DNA of 64,000 nucleotides, taken from assembly GCA_938024995.1 (NCBI GenBank), contig CALJDU010000033.1:1-64000 (forward strand), given 5' to 3'. Origin of the DNA: an uncultured bacterium. Its GTDB lineage: Bacteria > Myxococcota_A > Polyangia > Polyangiales > Houyiibacteriaceae. Position numbers and translations under genes: made by a program. The notes under the pieces were generated by a model. It worked only from the letters and a program-made list of their open reading frames with translations, ran no database searches and was not told the DNA's origin. Below are positions 8,000-16,995 of this stretch, piece after piece (position 1 is the stretch's first letter; each line of letters opens with the position of its first letter).

Positions 8000-9548
8000 C
8001 GGTTGCGTCCATGGCATCTGCATCCGCGCTAGCGTCCGCGATCGCGTCAGGGGCATCCACAGCATCGGCGTCGTCCGTGGCGTCCGTCACGTCTGTCGCG
8101 TCTGTCGCGTCTGCTGCATCCGCCGCGTCCATCGCTGCGTCTGACCCGGTGTCCGAGACTCCCGCGTCCATTGCGTCCATTGCGTCCATTGCCATTGCGT
8201 CCATTCCCGCATCCGTGACCCCCGCGTCAATCCGGCCCGCCGGAACGATCACGCGAACGGTCGCGGTCGAGAGCACCGCTCCGTCGCCGACGATGAAGAC
8301 AGAAAAACGAAACACCTGCTCGTAATCCGCAGGGCGAATGGTCGTGTTCCGTACTTGGAGCGAGAAGAACAAACGCGCGCCTGGCGGGACGTCCACGAAG
8401 GTGTCGAGGGAGCCCTCTTCAGGACGCCGATCTTCTCGCGTCGGTTCCTCGCCGCGGGAGACCTCGGAACGCGACGCGACGATGTCCGAAACGAAACCGA
8501 GGCGATCGTCATGCTCCGCGAACACCTCTTCATAGGAGAACGTGTCGAGCAGCCCTGTGATCGCGTCGACGATGGTCGCGGACAACCCGACGCCGCTTGC
8601 GCTCACGTCGAACACGAGCGGGCAAACCCCATCCACCAGCGCGCGTTCCGAGCCGTCGATTCCAGTGGGGCACCCATCGTCGCCAGAGGTAAAGGCGTTG
8701 GTGTTAACAGCCAGCTGCTCAAGCTGACTCCGCGCCGTGTCCCCGCTCGCGATCCCGATCACGCGGGTGTCGATCTCGTTCATCTGCGTCACGACATCGA
8801 GAAGCGACGCCGTCATCGGGTAGCGCGCGGCGTAGTCGACCGGTCGATGAGACGAGGCGTCCGTGATGTGAACGACCGCTCGAAGTGAGTCATCGCGGAA
8901 GCCAACGCCGCCGACCGTACCGCCCCCTGGAGCGGGCCCGGGGAACTCACGTACGAGATCGCGAATGCCGCTTCCGGTCGCGATCTGCGAGAGCGCGACG
9001 AAGCCGGACTCTGGGAAGTCACCGCCAAACCCAAGCGGAGAATCCAGACTGGCGACCGCGGACCGCAAGCGCGCGGTGTCCGTTGTGATCGCGGAGAGCA
9101 GCGTGAAGGGGCGGTCTGCGGACGCGCCGAACGGCTCGGTCGGGAAGTCTTCGAATCGAGAAACGCCGAACGCCGCATCGCTCACGCGGGAACGAACCTG
9201 CTCCACGATCTGATCGAGCTGGCCTTGGATGTTGTCGATCTCCTCGCTGAAGCTGCTGGTCGTGTCGACTGAGAAGTGAACATCGAGCTGTCCCGGGCTC
9301 GCGGAGATGTCGAGCTCCGCTTCTTGCGTCTCGCCCAGGTACGGGAGCACGAACGTGAAATCCGCCTCATCCAGAACCGCTGCGTCACGCCTGGGGTTGA
9401 CGTCGCGAGCGGTGTCGACGCTCGTGTCCATCGCGGCGTCAGGAATCGGGGGCGGCGGAGGCGGAGGAGCCGAATCATCGCCACACGCGATCGCCCCCAC
9501 CAAGACAATGGATCCGAACCAAACGAGGGAGTGTCGTCGACCGTCCAC
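7992..9548 (-). CDS. VWA-like lipoprotein with an Asp/Ala-rich C-terminal tail
   Basis: 518 residues from a GTG at 9548. A lipoprotein signal ends at GAIACGDD, followed by a Pro run and an Asp/Thr linker. The central domain begins LDVHFSVDTTSSF, which resembles the beta-1 strand and DxSxS-type metal site of von Willebrand A or integrin beta-A domains (here DTTSS), and carries VVHITDASSHRP near the expected second strand. The last 75 or so residues are almost only Asp, Ala, Met and Thr (DAMDAMDAG, then DAADAADATDATD). This tail sits at the end rather than after the lipobox as in neighbouring lipoproteins. Likely role: surface adhesion or scaffold. It is coupled to the PDZ lipoprotein gene. Confidence 0.82.
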   Translation of the reverse strand: MDGRRHSLVWFGSIVLVGAIACGDDSAPPPPPPPIPDAAMDTSVDTARDVNPRRDAAVLDEADFTFVLPYLGETQEAELDISASPGQLDVHFSVDTTSSFSEEIDNIQGQLDQIVEQVRSRVSDAAFGVSRFEDFPTEPFGASADRPFTLLSAITTDTARLRSAVASLDSPLGFGGDFPESGFVALSQIATGSGIRDLVREFPGPAPGGGTVGGVGFRDDSLRAVVHITDASSHRPVDYAARYPMTASLLDVVTQMNEIDTRVIGIASGDTARSQLEQLAVNTNAFTSGDDGCPTGIDGSERALVDGVCPLVFDVSASGVGLSATIVDAITGLLDTFSYEEVFAEHDDRLGFVSDIVASRSEVSRGEEPTREDRRPEEGSLDTFVDVPPGARLFFSLQVRNTTIRPADYEQVFRFSVFIVGDGAVLSTATVRVIVPAGRIDAGVTDAGMDAMAMDAMDAMDAGVSDTGSDAAMDAADAADATDATDVTDATDDADAVDAPDAIADASADADAMDATDG

Positions 9549-9667
9549 CGTCGTTCATCGTGTCATGTTGGGAGCTTTCGGACCATCCACTCCATCCACA
9601 AGAGAAGGTGTGCACGGACGCCCCAAGGAACGCGTTGATAGTTTGGTCACACCCCTCGAGACGTCGA

Positions 9668-9700
9668 TTGACACCAAAGGCCCCGGAGGTAACATCCGGG
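9668..9700 (+). promoter_or_regulatory. Candidate sigma-70 promoter with overlapping inverted repeat
   Basis: TTGACA at 9668-9673 and TAACAT at 9690-9695 are spaced 16 bp apart, 43 nt before the start of the FHA gene. A perfect inverted repeat, CCCGGA (9682-9687), N7, TCCGGG (9695-9700), covers the -10 box and could be an operator. Seen by eye only. Confidence 0.45.
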
Positions 9701-9737
9701 CAACTGGGTTGAGTGCGAGCAACGGACCGAATTAACG

Positions 9738-11432
9738 ATGTTTAGACTCGTCATCGCAGACGACGAAGGGAAGACCACGGTTGTCCCTCTTGTTCGCGAC
9801 GAGATCACAATTGGACGAAAAGAAGGCAACACGATTCGGCTCACTGAGCGAAACGTGTCGCGTCGTCACGCGCGCCTTCGAAAGAACGGCGTCGGCTTTC
9901 TGATCGAAGACCTGAGCTCCTACAACGGAGTGCAGGTCAACGGTCGTCGGATCGAGCAAGAGACGCGGCTCAGTCCGGGTGATCAGGTCACGATCGGCGA
10001 CTACCTGATCGCGCTCAAAGCCGAGGCGGAGGTCGCGGCAGGAACGAGCGACACCCAGGCCAGCTACCGCGACACGCCCACAACCACTCCAGCGCGACTC
10101 GTCATGATGACACCGCCAGCGCCTGGAGCCGAGTTCGCGATCACACGCAGCGGAATGAAGATCGGCCGCGCGGAAGACCTCGACATTTGGGTCAACCACC
10201 GTTCGATGTCACGTGAGCACGCGGAGGTCCGAGGCGGGAACGGCACGTTCTCGATCGTCGATCTCGACAGCGCCAACGGGATGCGCGTCAACGGTGCGGA
10301 CACCAAGGAAGCCACTCTCGCCCCAGGCGATGTGGTCGAGCTTGGGCAAGTTCGCTTCCGCTATGTCGGCGTCGGCGAGCACTACGCATTCGAGGCAGAC
10401 CGCACCATTCAGATGGACGCGATCCCCGCGGAGCCCCCGTCCTCTTCCAGCAAGGCCCCTCTGTTCGCGGCCATCGCGATCGTGGCGCTCGCCGTGCTGA
10501 TTGGCGGCGCGATCGCGATGATGGGCGGCGACGACGCGGATCCGGTGGCGACCACCATTCCCCCATCCACCGTCGTGACCCCACCGGAAACGGCGGAGAC
10601 CGCGGTTCCCACCCCGACCCCAACCCCGACCGGTGATCCAAGCCCCGCGGTGGCTGCGTGCATGGCATCGATCAGCGCGCAACGTTGGGACGAAGCCGTT
10701 CGCCGCGCAGACGACGCGCTCGCGATCGCTCCCGGACACTCGCTCGCCGGTAGCTGCAAGCAGCAGGCAGTCGCTGGCCAGCAGGCTCTCGCAACATTCG
10801 ATCGCGGCATCGCGGCGCTTCAGGCGCAGCGTTACGCCGACGCGGTCTTCGCGTTCGATGAGCTTCCCGAAGACAGCGCGTACCGAAACCGCGGCGAGGT
10901 TCAGCGGTCGCGTGACCTCTACATTGAGCAGGAGCTTGAGAACGCGCGTCGCAACATGCGAAGCAACCCAGAGGTCGCTGCAGGTCACGCCAACGCGGTT
11001 CTGACCATCGCGGAGCGCTCACCGGAGCAGGAGGCCTCGGCGACCGGAATCCTGGAGACGCTTGAGCGTCAGGGTACGCAGGTCGCCTCGGTGCGTCCGC
11101 GCCGCCGGCGTCCGCGCCGCTCGCCGACGATGGACATCATCGAGACGCCGATGGTCGCCGAAATGACCACAATGGTCGTCGCCACTCCCATGATGTCGCG
11201 GACCTCGGGTGGCAGCGCAGTTTCTCGTGCACAAGCGTGCCCGACCGACAACGACTACAACCGCTGTGTCCTTCGGGAGCTGCGCGGAAACCGAAGCGCG
11301 CGCGGCTTGATGATGCAGATCGAGGCGCACCGAAACCTCCAGGACGTGGGCAAAAAGCGCGAAACGATTCGCCGCTTTATCGCGACCTACCCCGAACACC
11401 CCCGCGCCAGCCGCTACGCGCGCGAACTCTAG
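9738..11432 (+). CDS. Tandem FHA-domain membrane protein with helical C-terminal region
   Basis: 564 residues. The first FHA domain spans about residues 20-95 (GRKEGNTIRL, NVSRRHARL, SSYNGVQVNG) and the second about 115-210 (GRAEDLDIWV, RSMSREHAEV, DSANGMRVNG). Both keep the GR, SxxH and NG residues that bind phosphothreonine. A transmembrane helix follows (AAIAIVALAVLIGGAIAM), then a Thr/Pro-rich linker and a TPR-like helical region with an Arg-rich segment. The topology puts the FHA domains in the cytoplasm, where they could recruit phosphorylated targets of Ser/Thr kinases such as those at 15334 and 34111. The stop codon lies in a tandem repeat. Confidence 0.92.
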   Translation: MFRLVIADDEGKTTVVPLVRDEITIGRKEGNTIRLTERNVSRRHARLRKNGVGFLIEDLSSYNGVQVNGRRIEQETRLSPGDQVTIGDYLIALKAEAEVAAGTSDTQASYRDTPTTTPARLVMMTPPAPGAEFAITRSGMKIGRAEDLDIWVNHRSMSREHAEVRGGNGTFSIVDLDSANGMRVNGADTKEATLAPGDVVELGQVRFRYVGVGEHYAFEADRTIQMDAIPAEPPSSSSKAPLFAAIAIVALAVLIGGAIAMMGGDDADPVATTIPPSTVVTPPETAETAVPTPTPTPTGDPSPAVAACMASISAQRWDEAVRRADDALAIAPGHSLAGSCKQQAVAGQQALATFDRGIAALQAQRYADAVFAFDELPEDSAYRNRGEVQRSRDLYIEQELENARRNMRSNPEVAAGHANAVLTIAERSPEQEASATGILETLERQGTQVASVRPRRRRPRRSPTMDIIETPMVAEMTTMVVATPMMSRTSGGSAVSRAQACPTDNDYNRCVLRELRGNRSARGLMMQIEAHRNLQDVGKKRETIRRFIATYPEHPRASRYAREL

Positions 11433-11522
11433 CGCTCCGAGCTCTACCGCTCCGAACTCTACCGCTCCGAACTAGCTCCGAACTCTAGCTCCGAACTCTA
11501 GCGCTCCGAGTTCCAGCTCTAG
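11424..11522 (+). repeat. Degenerate tandem repeat spanning the FHA gene stop codon
   Basis: About six variants of a 13-15-bp unit like CGCTCCGAACTCTAG follow the gene end, which is itself GAACTCTAG. TAG triplets occur at 11430, 11473, 11486, 11499 and 11520, so stops are present in all three frames. The unit seems derived from the gene's last codons. Confidence 0.85.
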
Positions 11523-11591
11523 CGGTCGGAACTTTCGGTCCGGGCGAAGTTCTGGCCACGTCACCATCGACGCGTCGTGACGCGTCCTGTT

Positions 11592-11637
11592 TCCAAGGGC
11601 CTCAAACCCGTCTGTCCAAGGACCTGAAACCCGTCTG
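11592..11637. repeat. Two-copy 23-bp direct repeat
   Basis: Two adjacent 23-bp copies (11592-11614 and 11615-11637), differing at two positions, lie between the FHA gene and the ompA-like gene. Each contains the core AACCCGTCTG. The rest of the 286-bp gap holds nothing recognisable beyond the stop-codon repeat at its left end. Confidence 0.8.
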
Positions 11638-11718
11638 ACGGTCGCGCGGAACGTTGCGCGGCGCGGAACAACCATGTTACTCGCGAAGCTCGCGCGTTAG
11701 CCGCGCGGGAGGCTTCTT

Positions 11719-13746
11719 ATGGGTATGAAACTGTTCCGAATTCAGGCGCTGTCGCTCGCGGTTCTCAGCGCGCTCATCCTTGTCACTCCATCGACGGTCA
11801 ACGCGCAACCTGCGCAGTTGGCGAACGGTGGAATGGACCTTCACCTCTTCCGCCCGGCGGTCGACTCGAAGGGTCACTTGAGCGTCAACGGCACCGACAT
11901 CCTCGGTCACATGGACTTCAGCTTCGGGCTCATCCTCGACGCTGGGTTTGGCCTGCTCCACTTCAACGGGTTTCAGAACAACTCACGTGGCTGCCTCCCG
12001 ATGCCCGTCGACGGAACGTGCAACCCGATGTCGGACCCGTTCGTCGAGACGAGCAACATCGTCGACCAGGCGTTCACCGGAACGCTTCACGCGAACCTCG
12101 GCATCAAGAACCTTTTGATCGTGGGCGTGCAGCTCCCGATCGCGTTCACCAACGGTGACGTCATCGAGGTGCCCGGTTTCTACAACGTCAACCTCGGTCT
12201 TCAGGACCGCGGTCTCAGCTACCAGGGCTTGGGCGACATCACGATTCACGCGAAGGCCCGAATCCTTCGCGCTGAGCGCCACCCCATCGGTCTCGCCGCG
12301 ATCGTTCGTCTTCAGCTCCCGACTGGCGACTCCGCGCAGTTCACGGGTGAGCCGGGCGTCGCCATTTGGCCGTCGATCGTCGCGGAGTACCGTCCGCACC
12401 AGCGCGTCCGCTTCTCGGGTGAGCTCGGCGCGCGAATTCCTTTCGGTACCGGAGCGGACTTCGCGATTGAAGGCACCACCGTCCCGACCGGCGCGACCAA
12501 CGCGACCGGCGCGATGCTGACCTCCAGCTCCGACATCCTCACCTACGGTCCGCTGCTGACGTTTGGCGTTGGCATGAGCTTCCGTGTCGCGGACGCGCTT
12601 GACCTCGTCGGCGAGATCTACGGCACGCAGATCCTCACCGGCTTCGGTGATCGCGGCTCGCTCTCGCTTGAGGCGATCGGCGGCATCAAGATCTTCGTTC
12701 AACAGAACAGCTACCTCATGCTGGCCGGTGGCGCCGGGATCCCGCCGACCGTGGGCTTCCAGTCCGCCGACTACCGCGCGACCCTCGGCTTCGTCTTCGA
12801 GCCTTCCATCGGCGACCGCGATGGCGACGGTTACAAGGACGACGTCGACCAGTGCCCGGATGAGCCGGAGGACTTCGACAACTTCGCCGACGAAGATGGT
12901 TGCCCCGAGCCGGACAACGATCGTGACGGCATCCTCGATGTCGACGACGAGTGCCCGCTCGTTCCGGAGGACCGCGACGGCGACGCCGATGAAGACGGCT
13001 GTCCCGAAGGCAATGAAGGTGACCGCGATGGCGACGGCATCCTCGACGATGTCGACGAGTGTCCCGACGACCCCGAGGACCGTGACGGCTTCCAGGACGA
13101 AGACGGCTGTCCCGACCCCGACAACGACAACGATGGAATCCTCGACGTGGACGACCTCTGCCCGAACGACCCGGAGGACATGGACGGCTTCGAGGACCAG
13201 GACGGTTGCCCGGATCCGGACAACGACAACGACCGCATCTTGGACGTCGACGACACCTGCCCGAACGACCCCGAGACCTACAACGGCTTCGAGGACGAGG
13301 ACGGGTGTCCGGACCGCGGCTCCGTCGTCATCGAGGACAACAACATCATCATCCTCGAGAAGATCTACTTCGAGTACGACAGCGCCGTCATCCAGGACCG
13401 CTCCTTCCACATCATCGACGCGGTCGCCGCGACCTTGAACGGCAACCCGAACATCACGAAGATTGAGGTTCAGGGACACGCGGATGAACGCGGTGATGAT
13501 GAGTACAACCTCCGCCTGACCCGCGACCGCGCCGCGTCCGTGGTCGAGGCGCTCGTCCAGCGCGGAGTTCGCCGCGATCGTCTCCGCTCAGGCGGATACG
13601 GCGAGCGTTGTCCCGTCGACCCGCGGTCGAACCCGCAGGCGTGGGAGCAAAACCGTCGCGTTGAGTTCAAGATCATTGAGACCGAAGAGGGACCGACCGG
13701 CGTGGATGTCGCCTGTCCCGCTGGTCGCGACCTCATTCCGAGCTGA
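11719..13746 (+). CDS. OmpA-family outer-membrane protein with thrombospondin type 3 repeats
   Basis: 675 residues. The start at 11719 follows a GGGAGG site six bases away. A Sec signal ends near VNAQP. Residues 30-370 look like a beta-barrel, with alternating hydrophobic strands and a final strand ending ATLGFVFEPS. About five Ca-binding TSP3 modules follow (DRDGDGYKDDVDQCPDEPED, DNDRDGILDVDDECP and similar). The C-terminal OmpA domain (about 540-675) carries the peptidoglycan-binding pattern EVQGHADERGDDEYNLRLT and the Asp/Arg pair typical of the fold (LTRDRAASV). It should tether the outer membrane to peptidoglycan. A hairpin that could end transcription follows at 13782. Confidence 0.95.
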   Translation: MGMKLFRIQALSLAVLSALILVTPSTVNAQPAQLANGGMDLHLFRPAVDSKGHLSVNGTDILGHMDFSFGLILDAGFGLLHFNGFQNNSRGCLPMPVDGTCNPMSDPFVETSNIVDQAFTGTLHANLGIKNLLIVGVQLPIAFTNGDVIEVPGFYNVNLGLQDRGLSYQGLGDITIHAKARILRAERHPIGLAAIVRLQLPTGDSAQFTGEPGVAIWPSIVAEYRPHQRVRFSGELGARIPFGTGADFAIEGTTVPTGATNATGAMLTSSSDILTYGPLLTFGVGMSFRVADALDLVGEIYGTQILTGFGDRGSLSLEAIGGIKIFVQQNSYLMLAGGAGIPPTVGFQSADYRATLGFVFEPSIGDRDGDGYKDDVDQCPDEPEDFDNFADEDGCPEPDNDRDGILDVDDECPLVPEDRDGDADEDGCPEGNEGDRDGDGILDDVDECPDDPEDRDGFQDEDGCPDPDNDNDGILDVDDLCPNDPEDMDGFEDQDGCPDPDNDNDRILDVDDTCPNDPETYNGFEDEDGCPDRGSVVIEDNNIIILEKIYFEYDSAVIQDRSFHIIDAVAATLNGNPNITKIEVQGHADERGDDEYNLRLTRDRAASVVEALVQRGVRRDRLRSGGYGERCPVDPRSNPQAWEQNRRVEFKIIETEEGPTGVDVACPAGRDLIPS

Positions 13747-13781
13747 GCCCGCTCGGCCCATTACAGGGCAATCACTGCAGG

Positions 13782-13808
13782 AAACGGATCGCTGACGCGG
13801 TCCGTTTT
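13782..13808 (+). terminator. Probable terminator after the ompA-like gene
   Basis: AAACGGA pairs with TCCGTTT around a short loop, then TTTCC follows. It begins about 35 nt after the stop at 13746. The stem is short, so the call is moderate. Confidence 0.55.
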
Positions 13809-13863
13809 CCGTTCCGTCCGAAAAAGAGAAACGAAGGGTTAACTTTCTACGCCAGATCGAAGT

Positions 13864-14436
13864 ATGTATTGGCCTATGTCTAGGGAACGTTTCGCCACGC
13901 TGATGACGGAGGCGATCACGTCAATACCGCAGGACCTCAAATCCGCTCTGAGGGTGCTCGACGATCCGGACCTCGATGATGACTCCCGAGTCCTCATCGC
14001 GGGCGCGATCCTCCACACCTTCTCTTCGAACAACGTGATCCCGGGAGTCCGCGGTGCGTTGCAGCAGATCGGTGATGTCCTTGTTATGCGACTCGTGATG
14101 GAGCGTGTGGAGAAGAGCGTGCCGGAGACCATCGCGCGTCACCGCGAAGAGTCGCCGGAGTTTCTCGCGCCGCTCAACGAGCAGCTCGAGTCCGCTCGGG
14201 AGTTTCTCGGAGACCGGATCTCGGTCCTTGAGGACGCGGTCAACGGCCTCCCGAAGCTGAGCCACCAAGGCCATGCCGCGCGACAGTGCGCGCTCGATCC
14301 CGATGGCGCGAACTGGCTCTACGACGCGGTCCACGAGGCGATCATCGAGCTCGAGATCGACGACGAAGAGGTCGACCGCGAGCTTCGCGGCGTCGACAAG
14401 ATCCTGGCTCCGCTCTCGGCGCGGATCAAGAAGTGA
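13864..14436 (+). CDS. Hypothetical cytoplasmic protein, weakly DUF1232/YkvA-like
   Basis: 190 residues, helical, with no signal peptide. The segment SNNVIPGVRGALQQIGDVLV followed by MRLVMERV is reminiscent of the short helical motif of DUF1232 (YkvA) proteins, but this is only a resemblance. The C-terminal part is Glu/Asp-rich (IIELEIDDEEVDREL). Two in-frame ATGs are possible (13864 and 13876) and neither has a clear ribosome-binding site. Its stop overlaps the GTG of the next gene by 4 bp (GTGA), so the two are translationally coupled. The function is unknown. Confidence 0.75.
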   Translation: MYWPMSRERFATLMTEAITSIPQDLKSALRVLDDPDLDDDSRVLIAGAILHTFSSNNVIPGVRGALQQIGDVLVMRLVMERVEKSVPETIARHREESPEFLAPLNEQLESAREFLGDRISVLEDAVNGLPKLSHQGHAARQCALDPDGANWLYDAVHEAIIELEIDDEEVDRELRGVDKILAPLSARIKK

Positions 14437-14930
14437 GCCCGCGATCAGCATCGCGGTTCGCCGCGCTCTTGCTGCTCTGCCCTCTGCTCACTTCCTGCGT
14501 CGATACAGAACTCGGCCTCGAGGTCGTCGTCACCTCGGCGGACGTGATCGTCACGGGAACGGCGGAGGGCGACGCGCTCTCTGTCGACCTCACGCTCAAC
14601 GTACGGGTCGGAACCTATGCGCTCGCGGGCAACGACTTCATCGTGCCGCGGGCGGGTCTCTTCGCGGACGGCGATCCTGTCGGCGAGCTCAACCTCGAGC
14701 GCCCGGCAGACTTCTCCGGCACCCTCGCCCCAGGTGAGTCGACCACGGTTCGCATCATGGGCAGCGCCCCGGCGGACGCGTTTCCGGCAGCCCGCTCCGC
14801 GCTGTGCGAAGGCGCAGCGATCGAGGTCCTCGTGACCTGGCAAGCCGACACCCGTCCCGACGACCCCACCGATGATCCCGTTCGCGAAATGGGAAACGCC
14901 GCCGGCACCGGCGCCTCATCCTGCGACTGA
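14433..14930 (+). CDS. Small lipoprotein, function unknown
   Basis: 165 residues from a GTG that overlaps the previous stop (GTGA at 14433-14436). A clear lipoprotein signal, FAALLLLCPLLTSC, is followed by a beta-rich domain (VTSADVIVTGTAEGDALSVD, then RPADFSGTLAPGE). Its spacing suggests an immunoglobulin-like sandwich, but I recognise no family. The GTG start is preferred over longer in-frame starts because only it gives a signal peptide at the N-terminus. It is probably a periplasmic-facing outer-membrane lipoprotein made together with the helical protein encoded upstream. Confidence 0.8.
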   Translation: MSPRSASRFAALLLLCPLLTSCVDTELGLEVVVTSADVIVTGTAEGDALSVDLTLNVRVGTYALAGNDFIVPRAGLFADGDPVGELNLERPADFSGTLAPGESTTVRIMGSAPADAFPAARSALCEGAAIEVLVTWQADTRPDDPTDDPVREMGNAAGTGASSCD

Positions 14931-14932
14931 CC

Positions 14933-15238
14933 TCAAGCGTTCGCGATTCGCTCGCCCACGCTTCGCGAGTACGTGAGGCCACGCGCGAGCGGGAAACGCG
15001 CGAGCCCCTCATCTCGGAGCGCCGGAGCGTGATCGCGTTCGTAACGATCGAACGCCTCGCGCGAAGCGAAGACGTAACGTGCTTCGCATCGCTTCTCGTC
15101 AACGAAACAGATGAGCTCTGCGCGTAGTGCGCCCGCGGTCACGACATCCGCGAGATGCTCGTCGCGCAGCCAACGACACCACTCGCGCATCACGACGTCT
15201 TCTCGAAACGAACAACAAACCGTGTACGCGATCTCCAT
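14933..15238 (-). CDS. DUF4286-family protein
   Basis: 101 residues, typical family length. The sequence MEIAYTVCCSFREDVV, then REWCRWLRDEHLADVVTAGA, then YVFASREAFDRYERDHAPAL matches the DUF4286 layout: an N-terminal beta strand, an EW-WL-xHL-V helix and a conserved DRYERDHAP motif. The ATG at 15238 gives the usual N-terminus. The fold is probably a small ferredoxin-like domain; the role is unknown. Its stop is 2 bp from the end of the convergent lipoprotein gene. The start lies 95 bp from the divergent kinase gene. Confidence 0.85.
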   Translation of the reverse strand: MEIAYTVCCSFREDVVMREWCRWLRDEHLADVVTAGALRAELICFVDEKRCEARYVFASREAFDRYERDHAPALRDEGLARFPLARGLTYSRSVGERIANA

Positions 15239-15333
15239 CGTTGAACGATAACCGCATCGCGCCGAGCGCTGCACTCGCGATGGCCGATCAATCCCGTAGC
15301 CGCTAAACAGTCGCGCGCGTATCCTCGCTGCGG

Positions 15334-16995
15334 ATGTCGCTGGCGGAGACAGAACCGGAGGTCGTGAACGACGCTCCGAACGCTGCGTTGGTCGGTCAAG
15401 AGATCGATGACCGCTATCGCGTCGAGTCCATCCTCGGGTCCGGAGCGGTGGGCGTCGTGTACCGCGCGCGGCACCTCGCGCTCGATCGTCCCGTCGCGCT
15501 GAAGCGGCTACGCGGCCACGCTGATGTTGAGGTGTCTCGGTTCACGCGCGAGGCCAAGCTCCTCAGCTCCCTCTCGCACCCGAACATCGTACCGCTGACC
15601 GACTTCGGGGTAGACGCGGAGGGCTTCCCCTACTTGGTGATGGAGCTGCTGGAAGGCATGTCGCTCGAGGAGCGGATCAGCGCGGGCCCGCTTGAGCCTT
15701 CAGAAGCGCTCGCCATCTTCTCCGATGTTCTCCGAGGTCTCGCCTACGCCCACGACCGCGGTGTCCTCCACCGTGATCTCAAGCCGGCCAACATCTTTCT
15801 GCAGAAGCTGCGAGAGACTGACCGGCACGTGCGTCTCCTCGACTTTGGATTGGCGAAGCTCGACGGCGAGCGGCAGCGGCCAACCGACGCGAGCATCACG
15901 AAGCGCGGGGCGGTCATCGGGACGCCGATCTACATGGCGCCAGAACAAGCTGCAGCGGGTCCCGTGGACACGCGAGCGGATGTCTACTCCGCCGGCGTCC
16001 TCCTGTTCGAGCTGCTCGCGGGCGCGCCGCCTTTCGCGTACGACGATCCCGTCGCGATGCTCCGCGCCCACCTCTCGGAGGAGCCCCCCAACATCTCCGA
16101 GCGACGCGCCGGGTTGACGGTCTCGGAGCCTCTTCGTGAGGTGATCGCTCGCGCCCTCTCCAAGACGGCGAGCGACCGATACGAAGACGCGGGCGTGATG
16201 CTCACCGCGATCAACGCGCTGGGCCGGGACGCCGCTCACATGGAAACGCGCACGGGAGAAAAGAGCGCCGAAGAGAGCGGAGCGAACAAGACGCACGCGA
16301 CTCCGAGCGCCGCGGTGGCAGACCTCGCGGTCGCCGACACGATCCGCGCGGAGACCACGAGCCGACGCGCGTGGCTATGGGCCCTAGGAGCAGTGGTCGT
16401 CGGGGGGGTCGCGATCGCGTTCCTCAGCGTCGGCAACCGTGAGGTCTCGCCCGCCCGGACGAGCGAGACCGCGACCGAGCGTCCCGAAAACGAAGGTGAA
16501 GCTGAGGCCCAAGCTCCAGGTCCGCCCGCGGATCTCGATCCGCCCGCAGATCTCGATCCGCTCGCGGCGCTCCCGGAAACACTGCCGCTCGATGACACCC
16601 TTCGCGCGCTCCGCTCGGCGCTCGACACGGCGGAGATCGATCGCGAAACGCATCGCGCGCTCCGGGGTTATCAACGAGAGCATCCTGATGCGCCGCAGGC
16701 CTCTCTGCTCCTCGGGCGCGACTTCGCGAGGCGGGACTGGCACAGCGCCTCGGTCGAGCGTTACGTGATCGCGATCGCGATGAGCGAGATCGCGCGACGC
16801 GATCCGATCACCGCCGATCACTTGGTCTTGTCGGCCGCGCGCGCCCCTTCCCATGACGTCGCGGTCGCCGCGCTCAGGAGAATGGGCGACCTCGGCGCCG
16901 AGGCGGTGGCGCGGAAGCTCGCCCGCACCGAGAACCCGCTCACACGATCGTGGCTAGAGAAGACGGCGCGCGCGCTGGCGGCTCCGCCGCGATAG
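15334..16995 (+). CDS. Membrane-anchored serine/threonine protein kinase
   Basis: 553 residues. The N-terminal kinase domain (about 25-295) has a Gly-rich loop (GSGAVGVVY), Lys57, the catalytic loop HRDLKPAN (146-153), DFG (170-172) and the APE motif YMAPEQ, so it should be active. A single transmembrane helix (ALGAVVVGGVAIAFL) follows near residue 350. The periplasmic part has an acidic Pro-rich linker with a repeated PPADLDP and a helical C-terminal domain. This is the Hanks-type bacterial design for signalling across the inner membrane. The last 56 bp overlap the convergent gene's 3' end. Confidence 0.93.
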   Translation: MSLAETEPEVVNDAPNAALVGQEIDDRYRVESILGSGAVGVVYRARHLALDRPVALKRLRGHADVEVSRFTREAKLLSSLSHPNIVPLTDFGVDAEGFPYLVMELLEGMSLEERISAGPLEPSEALAIFSDVLRGLAYAHDRGVLHRDLKPANIFLQKLRETDRHVRLLDFGLAKLDGERQRPTDASITKRGAVIGTPIYMAPEQAAAGPVDTRADVYSAGVLLFELLAGAPPFAYDDPVAMLRAHLSEEPPNISERRAGLTVSEPLREVIARALSKTASDRYEDAGVMLTAINALGRDAAHMETRTGEKSAEESGANKTHATPSAAVADLAVADTIRAETTSRRAWLWALGAVVVGGVAIAFLSVGNREVSPARTSETATERPENEGEAEAQAPGPPADLDPPADLDPLAALPETLPLDDTLRALRSALDTAEIDRETHRALRGYQREHPDAPQASLLLGRDFARRDWHSASVERYVIAIAMSEIARRDPITADHLVLSAARAPSHDVAVAALRRMGDLGAEAVARKLARTENPLTRSWLEKTARALAAPPR

